From: Pachyseris speciosa
Taxonomy: Eukaryota; Cnidaria; Anthozoa; Scleractinia; Pachyseridae
Length of the DNA: 64,000 nucleotides
Direction of reading: 5' to 3'
NCBI GenBank assembly: GCA_016490735.1
Contig: JAEMWC010000072.1
Span: 1,587,501-1,651,500, forward strand
The notes below the pieces were generated by a model. It worked only from the letters and a program-made list of their open reading frames with translations, ran no database searches and was not told where the DNA came from. Both the position numbers and the translations under genes were made by a program. This document shows, in pieces, positions 32,985-45,489 of the stretch. Every line of letters begins with the position of its first letter. Position 1 is the first letter of the stretch.

Positions 32985-33250
32985 TGCGGATTAATGATTT
33001 AATATATGACTGATCATCGCAGTTATGAACACTCCTTAAGCAGTAGTGAAAATAAAGCCTGAAAAAAAAATATAAATAAATAAAAATTCAGGCTTGTACG
33101 GGATTCGAACCCACGACCTTTGCGAGGAGCGCTGCACCGGTATCGCAGAGGTCGTGGTTTCGAATCCCGTACAAGCCTGAATTTTTTTCAGGCTTTATTT
33201 TCACTACTGCTTAAGTAGTGTTCATAACTGCGATGATCAGTCATATATTG
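32985..33250. repeat. Head-to-head pair of tRNA-derived SINEs
   Basis: Left arm 32985-33124 and right arm 33138-33250 are inverted copies of the SINE also at 7365-7560, each with GGTTTCGAATCCCGTACAAG or its complement, plus CAGGCTTTATTTTCAC. The centre is GAGCGCTGCACCG. The right arm lacks the A/T-rich insertion of the left. Confidence 0.75.
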
Positions 33251-33479
33251 AACTTTGTTGTTGGACATTTTATGAGCCTTTAAGTGTTTCAGTATGGAGT
33301 CACTAGCGATTATGGTTGTACATGCGGGATTGTCGTTATGCTCGCCATCTTCGGCGTTGTTCTCATCCCTTGTTGTCTCCCATGTATTCTCAAGGAGTTG
33401 AAACCTGTTTTGGAGTGTGGTGGTCCTCTTTTTTCTTTTCCCTTTCGATTTGGTTTTGTTTTATGGCATTGACGTTCGG

Positions 33480-33935
33480 CTGCACTCTTTGAATTTCCTA
33501 AAGGGAAGTTAACTCATGGATCTGGTTATCCTGTGGTTGACATTATCCTTCGCTCTTTTCTTGCATAATATTTATTCGTAAATGGTTTGAACCCAGGAGT
33601 CGTATCATAGCACGATCTTCCGGGTGAGTGTAGTCCTGAGAAGGATTGTTTGTGGTGACATTGATTGACGTTTCGACAACCTGAGCGGAAGTCATCATCA
33701 GAGTCAAGTGACACCAGGAGATGGTATAAGTACTCTGGTCGTTGATGTGCTTGGTCATCTGTCAGTTAAGCCGTGATGTTATTGGCTGTGACGACCGTAA
33801 ACCGTGATTGGTGCGTTTCGATCCGTCTTTTGTTAGTCAAATATCCGTAGGTGTATTGTTAGTCAAATTAGTCGGTTTGTCTATTGTGTGTCTGTTGTTG
33901 ATATCATCAATAAGTCGTTTGTAAAGTCGTTCCTA
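33480..33935 (-). repeat. Penelope-like pseudo-LTR with hammerhead
   Basis: This is an inverted copy of 57640-58040: it shares ACTTCCGCTCAGG, ACACTCACCCGG, GGTTCAAACCATTTAC and the CACACCAACCACGG-like text in the same order. It contains the ribozyme core at 33660-33708. Confidence 0.7.
33660..33708 (-). ncRNA. Minimal hammerhead ribozyme, core intact
   Basis: On the minus strand: CTGATGA (33701-33695), stem II GAC/GTC, GAAAC (33674-33670), GTC (33669-33667). Stem I TTGACT before the core pairs with AATCAA after the cleavage site with one mismatch. The conserved core bases are all present; stem III is nearly absent, as in Penelope-type variants. Confidence 0.72.
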
Positions 33936-33959
33936 TTACCAAGAAGAACTTCATACCTT

Positions 33960-34990
33960 CCCATTTTCTATGTTAGATAGTAGTATTGGGCCCATTTTGG
34001 AAATACCCTCTTCGATTTATGAAGCTCGCTCCTCAGCTGTAGCTTGTCGGAATTCGATTTTACACACTGACGGGGGGCCCGTAAGTTTTGTAGCAACATA
34101 CTAGTTTTCCCTTCCTTGTTTTCTTCCTTCCGATTATTGTTCTTAATGAGGACCAAGGAAAAACTCTAAAGAGATCGCGAATTTCGCGAATTTATCGGTT
34201 GGTCATCTCTGGCGTCAGGAAACCTTGAGTCTTCGGAAAGGATTTCTGTGAAGTTTTTCTGAAAGTGTTTTGTATTTCGGATATACAGATGCTTATTACT
34301 CATTTCTTATAACAAGCGCTCCTTCGACAAGGAAAATTTTAGCTTTCTATTGCAATTTATCATTGTTATCGTGACAAGGAGATGGGAAAGTAAAAAATAA
34401 ACACAAACATAAATTTTATCAGTGGTTGTTTCGTGACTTGCTTGCTTAGCCTATCTTCGTGCTGCAGTTAGTATTTTACCCCTTTTGGAAATGGCCGAAA
34501 ATAAGTAGTTTTATAAGATGCATATGAACTTTTCCTACCACAAAGAAAGTCCGATAACATTTGGTTTATTAGCTTGTTCAACATGACGTCTATCGCAATA
34601 AAGAATACAAGACGTGATGTTTAGTGATTAACGAAGGGCTCTTTTCCCTACTTGAGCTGTTGGACCAAACTAAAACAAGTGAGGCGATGGTGAAGCGATT
34701 CTTCAGCCATGGTTGGTTGTTTGCTGACAGTCAGCATTCCCGCTGAAGGACTGGACGGCGTTTAAATTTTAAAAACTTCAGAGAAAACCGACCAAGTGAT
34801 GAATACTTTACGACAACTACGTAAAGAAACTAGGATGATGCAGGTTTATTTCTCCAAAAAAAAACATAAAAGATAAATGAATAAAGAAACGCAGAGTTGC
34901 CGTTTTACAGGGGTGCTGAATTACGCGTTTTTAAACTAATATGTGTCCTACTCCACAGCATTGTGTAATCGTCGACGCTCTTTCAAATCT
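33960..34990 (+). repeat. Local repeat family, copy A
   Basis: Shared markers of the family are CTCTTCGATTTATGAAGCTC, TTGTCGGAATTCGATTTTAC, AAGAGATCGCGA, GATGCATATGAAC, TTAGTGATTAACGAAG and GATGAATACTTT.CGACAACT. No known element is recognised. Confidence 0.7.
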
Positions 34991-34999
34991 CGTTCAGAA

Positions 35000-36180
35000 A
35001 GCATCACTCCTGGAAAACTAAGCTTGAAAAACTATAGCCATGAAATAGCCTCCTAAGGGACTTACTCAAACATTACAAATTTCCTGGGGTTGCTTTAATT
35101 GCTACGGTTAAATTAAAACGAGCAAGAAAGATTAAAGACATATTACTGAATATTTCATATGATGGCGCTTCTTTTGGATAAAATTATTCAAAATTTTAGT
35201 GGAAGCATCGAATGCCTTGCATACATGTGGTTCGATGCAACACAATTTGCGATCACTGATATCATCAAGCCAAGCTTAGTAGGATCTTTTCCAGTTAAGA
35301 AAGCGGCACGCCTTCACAAATTTCCTTGTATTCATGCGGGTTTACGAAGTTAAAAGAGACGTGTGCATTTCTCCAAGGAGTAATTTTTAACAAATAGATT
35401 ACATTTGTTTTCGGAAAGCGTACGTTTACGCATGGTCTACAAAAATTGGGTCATTGTTCATAAGGTAAAAATAATGCTACCACACGTTAAAGAAAAAATT
35501 AATAAACAAAATCGAGAATCGCGTGTAAAACTATTTGAAGTTTCATCCACTTTCATTGTTGCGATATCGAAAACGAAAGTAATGAGGACCTGTTTACGTA
35601 GTATTTCTGATTATAAAGAAGAAATTTCAACTTTTCAATAAGATCGTTCTATCGCAAACTTCAATTGAAACGTTGTATAAAAAAGTTTCAATTTTCAAAT
35701 GAAAAGAAAACAACGTGGCTTATTACGTTCTAATGTTTCATTTTGCCTTTGGCAAAAAGAAAAGATAAAATTTCGATAGAAACCAGTCATTTCCAAATTT
35801 CAATTTTCACAAAGCTTGTCCGGTCTCTCAGGCCCATGTTCTAGCGTCAATCACAGTTGATATCGCTCAGTGAACATTAAACGGCGTAAGGGAATTTTAT
35901 TGCCGTAGCCATTAGCTTGTGGCTTATTGCTTGCTTGGCGTATCTGGATGATAACGAGATAATGTTAATTATTGTTCGAGTTGGAGATCGCCAAACAATG
36001 GTTAATAGCATAACAGCTAGAAAAAATTTTAAGTAGAATTAAAAATTTAAGAATGGTTATCGTGAGAAGAAAGAGCCGTTTTGGAGAAACTTTGGTAATT
36101 ATTTTTCGCTTGCCATCGGTAAACAGGTGTTCTTTGTTATCCAGATTTATGCTAACAATCCATGATAATGCCTCTGTAAG
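35000..36180 (+). repeat. Probable downstream part of repeat copy A
   Basis: Blocks such as GCATACATGTGGTTCGA, GTATTCATGCGGG and ATATCGAAAACGAAAG recur at about 43820-43950 and 47280-47560, so the family unit is several kb long. No coding assignment is supported. Confidence 0.5.
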
Positions 36181-36185
36181 CATTT

Positions 36186-37080
36186 ATGGTCTCGGGGGCC
36201 GGTACGCTTGAAAACAAATTGCCATGAATATTTTTTGGCAGTATGTTGATCTGTTAATGTTTGAAAATTTTTGTACAGCTGTTTCTGTTCCTATATATTG
36301 CTAAAAAGTAGCTTGGTGGAAGAAATTTAATGCAAGTTAGTGTAGATCGCTCATAAAATCCTTTACCGACAGTGGTGTGGATAAAGCGGCCGCTTGGAAT
36401 GCTCTGTATATGTTTAGCTTGAAGGTAAGAGAAGCTTGCGATCGTTGCTATCACCAACAAGAAATTAATAACTTCCCATTTTCTACTAGATAGCAGTCTC
36501 GTTCGTATCTGCATATACCCTCTTCGATTTATGAAGCTCGCTCCTTGTAGCTTGTCGGAATTCGATTTTACACACTGACGGAGCCCGTAAGTTTTGTAGC
36601 AACATACTAGTTTTCCCTCCTTTGGTTTCTTCCTTCCGATTATTGTTAGAACTGAGGACCAATAAAAACTTCAAAAGAGATCGCGAATTTGGCGAACTTG
36701 TCGGTTCATCATTTCCACCGCCAGGAAACCTTGGGTCTTGGGAAAGGATGTTTTTTCGAAATTGTTTTGTTTTTCGGTTATCAAACGCTAATTACTTCTT
36801 TCTTATAACTAGCGTTAGTTCGACAAAGAAAATTTAAACTTTTCATGGCAATTTATTATTGTTATCGTGGCAAAGAAATGGGAAAGTTAAGAACACAAGG
36901 TTAATTTTATCAGTAGTAGTTTCGTGTCTTACCTGCTTAGCGTATCTTGGTGCTAACGAGAGAAATCCGTCAGTATTGTACGCGTTTGAAAAAATAAGTT
37001 ATTTGTTTTAAAATTTTAGGTGAAAGCTGCAGTTAATAAAATGCACGATGCATATGAACTTGGTTGTGTGTTAGTCATAA
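36186..37080 (+). repeat. Local repeat family, copy B
   Basis: Starts CTCGGGGGCCGGTACGCTTG and carries the same ordered markers as copy A up to GATGCATATGAACTTGG. It lacks the copy A tail. Confidence 0.7.
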
Positions 37081-37125
37081 AATTGAGCGAGTGGTCGAGA
37101 AAAACACAAATTAAGAAATTATGGC

Positions 37126-37760
37126 CTCGTGGACTGGTACGCTTGAAAACAAATTGCTCTGATCATGTTTTGGCAATGTGCTGACCTATTTCTCCTTGAA
37201 AGATTTTCTGGAGTTAGTTCTGTTCCTTCTTCTGAAATGAAGCATCCTAGAAGAAATTTAATACAAGTTAAAGTGGATCTCTCATAACATCCTTTACCGA
37301 CAGCGGTGCAGATAAAGCGGGCGCTTGAAATACTCTACGTGTTTAGCTCGAAGCTTAAACAAGTCTATAATCATTGCTATCACCAAGCAGAACTTTATAC
37401 CAACGCATTTCCTATGTTAGACAGAAGTCTCGTGGAAATTTGCATACATCCTCGCTGGTTTACGAAGATCCTTGTAGCGTGTATTTTACAGAATGGGACC
37501 CGCAAATTTGGTAACAACAACCAAAGAAAAACTCTTGAAAGGTCGAGAATTTTGAGGATTTTTCGGAGAATTTTTCAGGCTTTTTCTGAGAGATATTGCT
37601 TTTGGCGTTATCCCGACGCTAAATTACTCCCTTCTTGTAAAAACGTTCGTTCGGGAAAGAAAATTGAAACTTTGTAGGGCTATTTTGCTTTGTGCTCGAC
37701 GCAAAGAAATGAAGAAAGAATTTAAAAACATAAATAGTAGTCTCAATAGTAGTCTCGCAG
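37126..37760 (+). repeat. Local repeat family, copy C
   Basis: Starts GGACTGGTACGCTTGAAAAC, continues with CTTTACCGACAGCGGTGCAG, then decays. The open frame at 37306-37677 is not conserved among copies. Confidence 0.65.
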
Positions 37761-37811
37761 CGTTATACTAACAATCGATAATACATACTAACAATCGATA
37801 ATACTGCCCCT

Positions 37812-38823
37812 TTAACTCATTCAGGACGGGCTCTGCAATTTTCGGCCACTGAAGACCGGTGCTTTGAAAACCTGTAACTTTTCTAAATCCCGGACTATGT
37901 TTGAAATGAGCGATTATTATTGTCAAATACTGAGTTTCTCAGACTTTATCACCCCGTAAACCTACTGAAAGTCCCGATTTTCCTTGAATATGACTGTTTA
38001 TTCTGTTGCAAAACCAAAAAAAGCTCTAGAACAACACTGAAAATAAGCAACTTTGTTTTGAAGTTTTGAAGGCAAAAAAACCCTCTTCAAGCTAAAAGTC
38101 TACATTGGCAGTAAGCTTCGACTCAACTTCTTGCAATCTGTTCCAATTTGTCCGCTCACTTCCTTAGCCCGACCTGGGTAACGCTATTTGATTTCAGTTG
38201 CTGTCACTGGTCTGACATGTTCGCTTTGTGACCAAAGGGAATTCTGGGATATTCCTGGATAACTGCCGCGTGTTAGTCCGCCAATTTCCATTTCAGATAT
38301 TTTTTAGAACTGTGGAGAGCCACCCGGTATTGCTGGCAAAATATTGCAGCGATTGCATTATTTACATGTCAAAACTCGTCACAATTGCCATGCCGGAGGT
38401 CCCGGCATCTACTCACAGATCGGCTACGAACACAACTTCACTTCGTGAATCACTATGACTCGATCGAAACCTTTCGGCGGCTCACTTGATGTGAAATTGC
38501 TTCTCACCTCTGTCTTCTTCCAGAGGATTGCCTCTACCCACCAACCCAGCTTTATGATGCCAGGCAGGGGGCTTCTGAGGTAGAAAATGGCTCGAAAAAC
38601 ACACTTATAAATCAAATACCTACCGAGTTGTAGCTGACTAATCGTTTACAAATAAACGACAGCTAGCGTGACAAGCGTGACATGAAAGATAGAGTCTTCG
38701 ATGTTGCGGACCAGCGAAATCTCCGTGGTAACCCCTTATATAGAACAACCAGATCGACTTGACCTCAGACCCTCGAAAATTACAGAAAAACACGTTTAAA
38801 TTTGGCCGCCAAGAATGAGTTAA
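37812..38823. mobile_element. TTAA-flanked MITE, second copy
   Basis: TTAA at 37812-37815 and 38820-38823 with inverted ends CTCATTC/GAATGAG. The interior matches the TPR-intron element 18071-19054 (AACCTGTAACTTTTC, AGATAGAG.CTTCG.TGTTG and many more). It is inserted in the local repeat array. Confidence 0.75.
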
Positions 38824-38825
38824 GC

Positions 38826-39660
38826 AAATATGGCCTCGGTGGCCGGTACACCTGAAAACAAATTGCCTTTGATCTGTTAATGTTTAGTTTGAAAAAATTT
38901 TCTAGAGCTGTTTCTGTTCCTATATATTGCTAAAACGAAGCGTAGTAGGAAAAATGTAAGACAAGTTAGTGTAGATCTCTCATGAAATCCTTTACCAACA
39001 GTTGTTTGGATTAAGTGGCTGCTTGTAACGCTCTGCACATGTTTAGCTCGAAGGTAAGAGAAGCTTGCAATCGTCTCCTTGACCAAAAAGAACTTAATAC
39101 CTTCCCGACATATTGCTTTCCCCTTCCCTGATTTCGTCCTCCCAGTTATTGTTCTTGTGAGAACCAATGAAAATCTCCCAAAGAGATCGCGACTATCGTG
39201 AATTTGTCGGTTGGTCATTTCTGGCGTCAGGAAACCTTGAGTCTTGGGAAAGGACTTCTGTGAAGTTTTTATGGCGGATTTGTTTTTCGGTTATCCAGAC
39301 GCTATTTACTCGTTTCTTATAACAGCGTTCCTTCGACAAGGAAAATTTCTTTTGCAAATTTCGTTTTCTATTGCAATTTATCATTGTTATCGTGGCAAAG
39401 AAATGGGAAAGTCAAAAACATAAAGATCAATTTTATCAGTAGTAGTTTCGTGGCTCCCTAACTTCATCTTGGTGCTGAAGAGAGAAAGCCGTCAGTATTG
39501 TACGCGTTTGAAAATGGCCGAAAATAAGTAATTTGTTTTAAATTTTAAGGTGAAAACTGCAGTTAATAAAATGTAAGATGCGTATGAACTTTTCTTACCA
39601 CAAAGAAAGTCCGATAACATTTGGTTTATTGACTTCTGTCGGAATAAATGATACAAGAGG
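38826..39660 (+). repeat. Local repeat family, copy D
   Basis: Starts TGGCCTCGGTGGCCGGTAC and runs to GATACAAGAGGTGAAATTTA, where the foldback element 39671-41168 is inserted. The family text resumes after it (TAGTGATTAACGAAG at about 41175). Confidence 0.7.
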
Positions 39661-39670
39661 TGAAATTTAG

Positions 39671-41168
39671 GGGCATTACTAAACCACGAAACATTGAAAC
39701 GAAACACCGAAACACCTTAACAGCTATTTTTTACCACTTTGATGGTGAATAAAATAGGCAGGCCAAACACGACTCCCATTGGTCCTTTGTATGGTTGACC
39801 TTCAAAGTTTGGCTTTTACGAGTATATCTTACTCTAACATTCGAGGATCTCTTTTTCTCCCAGCCAGCAGTGTGAACTCCATTAGCCCCTTTCCGTTAAA
39901 CGTTAGCCTGCATAGCAGACGTTTTGGTGTACGGACGCTCGTTTAAAGACCGCCATTTTGGAAGTCATCCAAGGAGAGAGCTGGGGACGGTCAGCGTAAG
40001 ATATAGATTGCGGACTGAGGACCCGGACTGCGGACTGGGTATAAAACGAGGACTGAGTATAAAATATGGACTGAAGGCTGCGGACTAGGAGCAAAAAGCG
40101 GACCGAGTATAAAAAAGGGAGTATAGAACAAAACTAGGATTGTACTGGACCAGATGCAGGTTAATAAAGCCTTGAGTCTGGACCTTGCACTGGCGTGCAT
40201 CACACAATTACTGGTCACAAATCTAGATATAAATGCTGTAAATGGAAATGCGTGCTCGTTCGACTGCAACTGGCCACTGGTGCAGAGAACTGAAGATAAA
40301 ACAGGAAATACCACTGCGTTTCTTGTTTGGGAGAAAGTCCAAATTCTATATTTGCGAACAAGAATCAACTAAAGTGGATTCTCGATCAGACAATTCTGAG
40401 CGTTTAAAAAAAAAAGTATTTTAAACAAGCGGTTTTCCATGCCAAAATGGTACAACACGATTACCGTACATGAAATTATAACCGGCAAGGGTCGCCATTT
40501 TTCCTATCATGAAGAGCTCGAGGTCAAAATAGGTAGGTTTTCTGTGTACTCTGGTAATATTTACAGCAATTGTAAGCACCTTTCCTACAGTTCAAGAATT
40601 TGATTGCAGTAGTACATTTCGTTGCTCCGTGCTTTTTGTACAATGTTTTGTACTTAGTCTTCGGTTTGTACCCAGTCCGCAGCCTTCAGTCCATATTTTA
40701 TACTCAGTCCTCGTTTTATACCCAGTCCGCAGTCCGGGTCCGCAGTCCGGGTCTGCAGTCCGCAATCCATATCTTACACTGGCCGTCCCCAGTTCTCTCC
40801 TTGAATGGCTTCCAAAATGGCGGTCTTTAAACGAGCGTTCGTACACCAAAAAGTCTGCTATGCAGGCTAATGTTTAACGGAAAAGGGTTAATGAAAACGC
40901 ACCATGCAGTGGCTAATGGAGTTCACACTGCTGGCTGGGAGAAAAAGAGATCCTCGAATGTTAGAGTAAGATATACTCGTAAAAGCCAAACTTTGAAGGT
41001 CAATGATAACAGCAAAGGACCAATGGGAGTCGTGTTTGGCCTGTCTATTTTATTCACCATCAAAGTGGTAAAAAATAGCTGTTTCGGTGTTTGAGAAAAA
41101 AGTAGGAAAAAATAGCTGTTTCGGTGTTTCGGTGTTTCGTTTCGCTGTTTCGTGGTTTAGTAATACCC
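39671..41168. mobile_element. 1.5-kb foldback element with about 450-bp inverted arms
   Basis: Left end GGGCATTACTAAACCACGAA and right end TTCGTGGTTTAGTAATACCC are inverted, and matching continues for some 450 bp (for example TCAAAGTTTGGCTTTTACGA with its complement near 40990). GAAATTTAG (39662-39670) and GAAAAATAG (41169-41177) form a 9-bp target duplication. Subterminal GGTGTTTCGGTGTTTCG and GGACTGCGGACTGGG tandem units are present. Nine-base duplications and long TIRs point to Mutator-like elements. No transposase is encoded. Confidence 0.8.
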
Positions 41169-41358
41169 GAAAAATAGTGATTAACGAAGCCTGCTCTTTC
41201 CCTTCCCTGAGATTATGGACCAAACTATAACAATTGAGGCGATGGCGAATTGAATGTGCACCTCCAGTCCATATGGGTGGTTTGCTTACAGTCAGCATTC
41301 CCGCTCAAGGACTGGACAGCGTTTAAATGTTAAGACTTCGGAGAAAACCGAAAAATTG

Positions 41359-41460
41359 ATGAATACTTTGCGACAACTACTTAAAGAAACTAAAGATGAT
41401 GCAGGTTTGAGTTTTGCAAATAAAACCACAGAGTGGTTATATCCGTTCGTTGATCCTTAA
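41359..41460 (+). pseudogene. 33-codon conserved relic frame, copy 1
   Basis: Reads MNTLRQLLKETKDDAGLSFA then NKTTEWLYPFVDP and stop. The copy at 43312-43413 has the same length with eight replacements. A third copy near 34798 is frameshifted. It could be an exon relic of the repeat family. Function unknown. Confidence 0.35.
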
Positions 41461-42289
41461 GTAATTGATGTGTTATTTAAGGGAGTGTCTAATTTTCGTG
41501 GGTCGCGTGTCGTGTAAATTGTCGCGGGTCGCCAGTGAATTGTCGCGGGTAGAAGACTAATTGGTCAGGATCAGTCTTTGACGTCAGTGAATTTTGTATA
41601 TTAAACAGAAGATTATCACCCGGTGTAAAATAGTTTCGCAGAATACGACAAGCTCATTGAAGTTACAGTTATTGTTAACCTTCGGGGGTGCGTTTCGGAA
41701 AATCGTACCAGTGCGCAAGCGTTCAAACGAAAAACTGACAATATTTGCTTAACCGAATTAATAGCTCTTGTGTTACTAGACTTACTACGGACATCCAAAC
41801 AAACTGGACTATATTATTCAGAAGAAAATAGGCTAACAAAGTGTGTAAGGCTTTTACGGTATTCCGATTGGTTCTTGAGAAAATCCATTGTCAAGTTGGC
41901 CAAAAGAATAAAAATAATTCGAATTAGACTCATACAATTTGGTGCGGTAACGTGTGAGGAACATTTTCGCTAAATTCCGTTAAAATCTGATCATGCAAAA
42001 ATAAATCCCGACTTTTTGCCCTCCAAAGATTTGCACAGTTTTCACAACTCATTGAAGGTGCATGGTGCCAAAGCGGTCACCGCCGACCAATAGAGGACAA
42101 CTGAGGAACTCTCGGAAGAGGATACGTAACAAAACTAGCCTCATTCAATCGCGGGAAAGTTAATTCCAGGTTCAAAGACAGACGGAGTATTCATCTTTTG
42201 GACCAGATTCAGGCGTCCGCCTTAGAGAGGTGTCCGCCTTATAGAGAGATAATGTACTTTGACACTATATAAACCTGTGACGTTATTTC

Positions 42290-43440
42290 TGTTCCTTATT
42301 GCGAAAATAAGCATCCTGGAAGAAATTAATACAAGTTTAGGTGGATCTCTCATAACATCCTTTACCGACAGTGTGGATTAAGCGGCCACTTGGTAGACCG
42401 CCCTGGAATGATTTGTACATGTTTAGCTCCAGGGTGAGAGAAACTTTCAATCGTTGCTATCACCAACTTAATACCTTCCCATTTTCTAGGTTAGATAGCA
42501 GTCTCGCGCGCATTTTGCCGCACACTTCTCGTTTTATGATGCTCCTTGTACCGTATCGGAATTCGATTTCAGCCAGTGGGGCCTGTAAATTGTGTAAAAA
42601 CATATTGGTTTCCCTTTCCTTGGTTTCTTCCTCCTTATTATTGCTCAATGAAAATCTCCAAAGAGATCGCGACTATCGTCAAATTGTTGGTTGGTCATTT
42701 CCAGCGTTAGAAGCCTCGAGTCTTGGAAGGGATTTCTATGAAGTTTTTTCTGAAAGTTTTCTTTTTCGTTTTTCGGTTATCCAGGCACTAATTACTCCTT
42801 TCTTATAATAGCGTTCCTTCGACAAGAAAAATTAAACTTTGTACAATGGCAATATACCATTGTGTTCGTAGTAAAGAAATGGGAAAGTTGAAAACAAAAT
42901 ATAAATATCAATTTTATCAGTAGTAGTTCCGTGGCCTATTTGCTTAGCATTTCGAGAGAAATTGTATGTGCTTGAAAATGCCTAAAATAAGTAATTTGTT
43001 TTAAATTTTAAAATGAAAGCTACAGTTTATAAAAAGTAAGATGCATATGAACCGGCTTTAATATTTCCTACCACAAAGAAAGTCCGATAAAATTTGGTTT
43101 ATTAGCTTTTTCAGAATGACTTCTGTCGGAATAAAGATTACAAGAGGTGAATTTTAGTGATTAACTAAAGACTCTTTTCCCTACCTAAGATGTTGGACCA
43201 AACTATAACAAGTGAGGCGATGGCGAATTGAGCCTTCAACCATGGTTGATGGCTTCAGTGTTATGTTTACAGTCAGCATTCCTGTTCAAGGACTGGAAAG
43301 CGGAACAAGTGATGAATACTTTGCGACAACTACGTAAAGTAACTAAAGATTTTGCAGGTTTAATTTTTCCAAAGAAAACCATAGGGTGGTTATATCCGTT
43401 CGTTGATCCTTAATTAATTTAATATGTTCTATAAATATTT
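42290..43440 (+). repeat. Local repeat family, copy E
   Basis: Carries TTATTGCGAAAATAAGCATC, CTCATAACATCCTTTACCGA, AAGAGATCGCGACTATCG, AAGATGCATATGAACC, TTAGTGATTAACTAAAG and the 33-codon frame at 43312-43413. Confidence 0.7.
43312..43413 (+). pseudogene. 33-codon conserved relic frame, copy 2
   Basis: Reads MNTLRQLRKVTKDFAGLIFP then KKTIGWLYPFVDP and stop. See copy 1 at 41359-41460. Confidence 0.35.
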
Positions 43441-45000
43441 ATAAATTATGGTTGCTGTCTTAGAGCGGGCTGTATTACGCGGTTTTAAATTAATATGTGT
43501 CCTACTACAGAGTACTGTGTAATCGTCGAAGCTCTTTCATATCGCGTTGAAAAACATGACATGTGAATAGACAACTTGAGAAATTTTTCCTTTGAAATGG
43601 CCTCCGGAGGGACTTAAGCAACCTTTTTTAATTAAATGCTCGATAGAAAATTAAGAAATGAAAATGTCTTGGAAGCCTGTAGTACTATTTCTTTGCTGGA
43701 GAACTAGTTCCTTTGCGGTTAAATTAAAACGTGGAAGAGAGATTAAATGCAAGGTACTGAATATCTGTCGTGGCTCTTCTCAGTTTTGTATAAAGTTCTT
43801 CACAATTCTTCACAAGCTCCAGATGTATAATGCATACATGTAGTTCGAGTCAAGACATTGATTTACGACCATAGATATCACCAAGCGTAGCTAGTAGAAT
43901 TTTTTCCACGTAAGAAAGCAGCTGTGTATTCATGCGGGTCGAAAATAGACACGATAAATCATTTTGCCAGCGATAATGTCTACGGTTGTTGAGGAAGTCT
44001 GTCTCTTGACGAAGACCCTGTTCTTTAACATGCCCGAGAAAGAAACAAATGTTTGGACAAACCTCATACAAAGAGGCTTCATAGACACATGATCCGTGAA
44101 GATGACCAATGTTATAACTTTGGAAGAGATACAAATATATATACCACATGAAATATATGAAGTTTTCCAACATTCCCTTCAAAATGAATATTTACAGTTT
44201 ATTCAGACTCTGACGCATCGCTGCTTTCGTCATCGTCAGTCTGATAAAGCCTGTTTCTCGCATTCACTATTATTTAAACAACTACAAAGGTCTGTACAGA
44301 GAAATCCAGTACTGCAGCCCCGTAAAGATTGAACGAGCGTCTCTTATTTGAGCACCTTCACATAACAAGAGACGTGAATCAATCAAATAAAATCCGGCAT
44401 CAAACCGAAGTGAATCGAGAGTCTCTTAGTCTCTGAAGCCGGTACCGGGAGTTGTCGTTACACGTGTCCACCCCTCGTTCTCCATTGCCCGTCCATAATC
44501 CCTCGGTAACGGCAGACGGGCGTTTGAACAGCATCCTTTCTTCAAACCATCAACTGAAAATGAACATGCAGTATAGCTTGGTGCAGTGCAGCTTATGTTG
44601 GTCAGACTCCGCTTGCGTCTTTATAAAGAGGAACCACCTGAGGTCTTTAACCGAGTTGTTTGGTCTGTCTTCGGTAGATAAAGTTGAAAGACAAGCCTTA
44701 GAGTTCCACCTTTGCTGTCGCCATCGGGCTGTTCGTTTCGACCAAGATTACCAGGGCTACACAGGATAGAATCGTGGCTTCCTGAAACTCCAGCGTAGCT
44801 GTCTTGCTAGGGCTGAGGGCTTCCACGATTGGCTGTAACTTACGCTGATATGCGCCCCTTCCAGTGACAAATGGGTTACTGGAATACATCTATAAATACC
44901 ATCTTATTGCTAGTACAATGATATCGCTGTCTGGTGAATGAATGGACAAGTCCGTGGCATCATCACCAATGCCATTGAGGGCATGCAGTGTCATCTTCAA
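43441..45000. other. Family tail and unrecognised intergenic DNA
   Basis: 43820-43950 repeats the GCATACATGTAG...ATTCATGCGGG block of the local family. From 44300 to 45000 nothing could be assigned. Confidence 0.4.
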
Positions 45001-45079
45001 ATCGACTTCTTCATAATAATAATAATTTTATTATTTCTATAGCGCGAAATTCATTAATATATGATTTAACGCGCTTCAT

Positions 45080-45480
45080 GGCCGCTTTGAAGATATCCCA
45101 CGTCTTTCTGCGTCGCCGCGCATTCTGTTCTCAATGCCACTACTATCTGTCTTCTAACAGCGTCATTCACCTTCTTTGCCAGAGAGGTGATTAGCTCTGC
45201 CTTGGTCTTCGTATGCCAGAGTTGTTTCTTCAACGGCACTTAATTACCAATAGAGGGTCTTCGGATTCTTATCATCTGGCCTGTGTGGTCCTTTTCAGCG
45301 CCGATGACACATTGTTTCTGACAAAGATTAAGCGAATTTCCAGGGCGCTATTATACTTGGTGACGAGACGTTCTGCCAGGTGTTTGTAAGTCTTGATCCA
45401 TTCAGGTTTGTCTAATCACTGCACTAAAGCCATTGCCTCAATTACTGTGACTTTGACTTGCACATCGGCATTCTCGTTAT
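45080..45480 (-). pseudogene. Degenerate coding relic of a multicopy family
   Basis: The minus strand reads VTVIEAMALVQ, then stop, then LDKPEWIKTYKHLAERLVTK and SALEIRLIF, followed by SSALKRTT and several stops. A pattern of 'IDAMA.VQ...KPEWI' then 'L.LIFDRYDVP.SLK' is known to me from unnamed multicopy cnidarian proteins. The element type is not known. Dead. Confidence 0.5.
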
Positions 45481-45489
45481 CGGTTATCT

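Noticed and set aside
37306..37677. 123-codon plus-strand frame in the local repeat family
   Set aside because: The frame is not kept in the other copies, which argues against coding.
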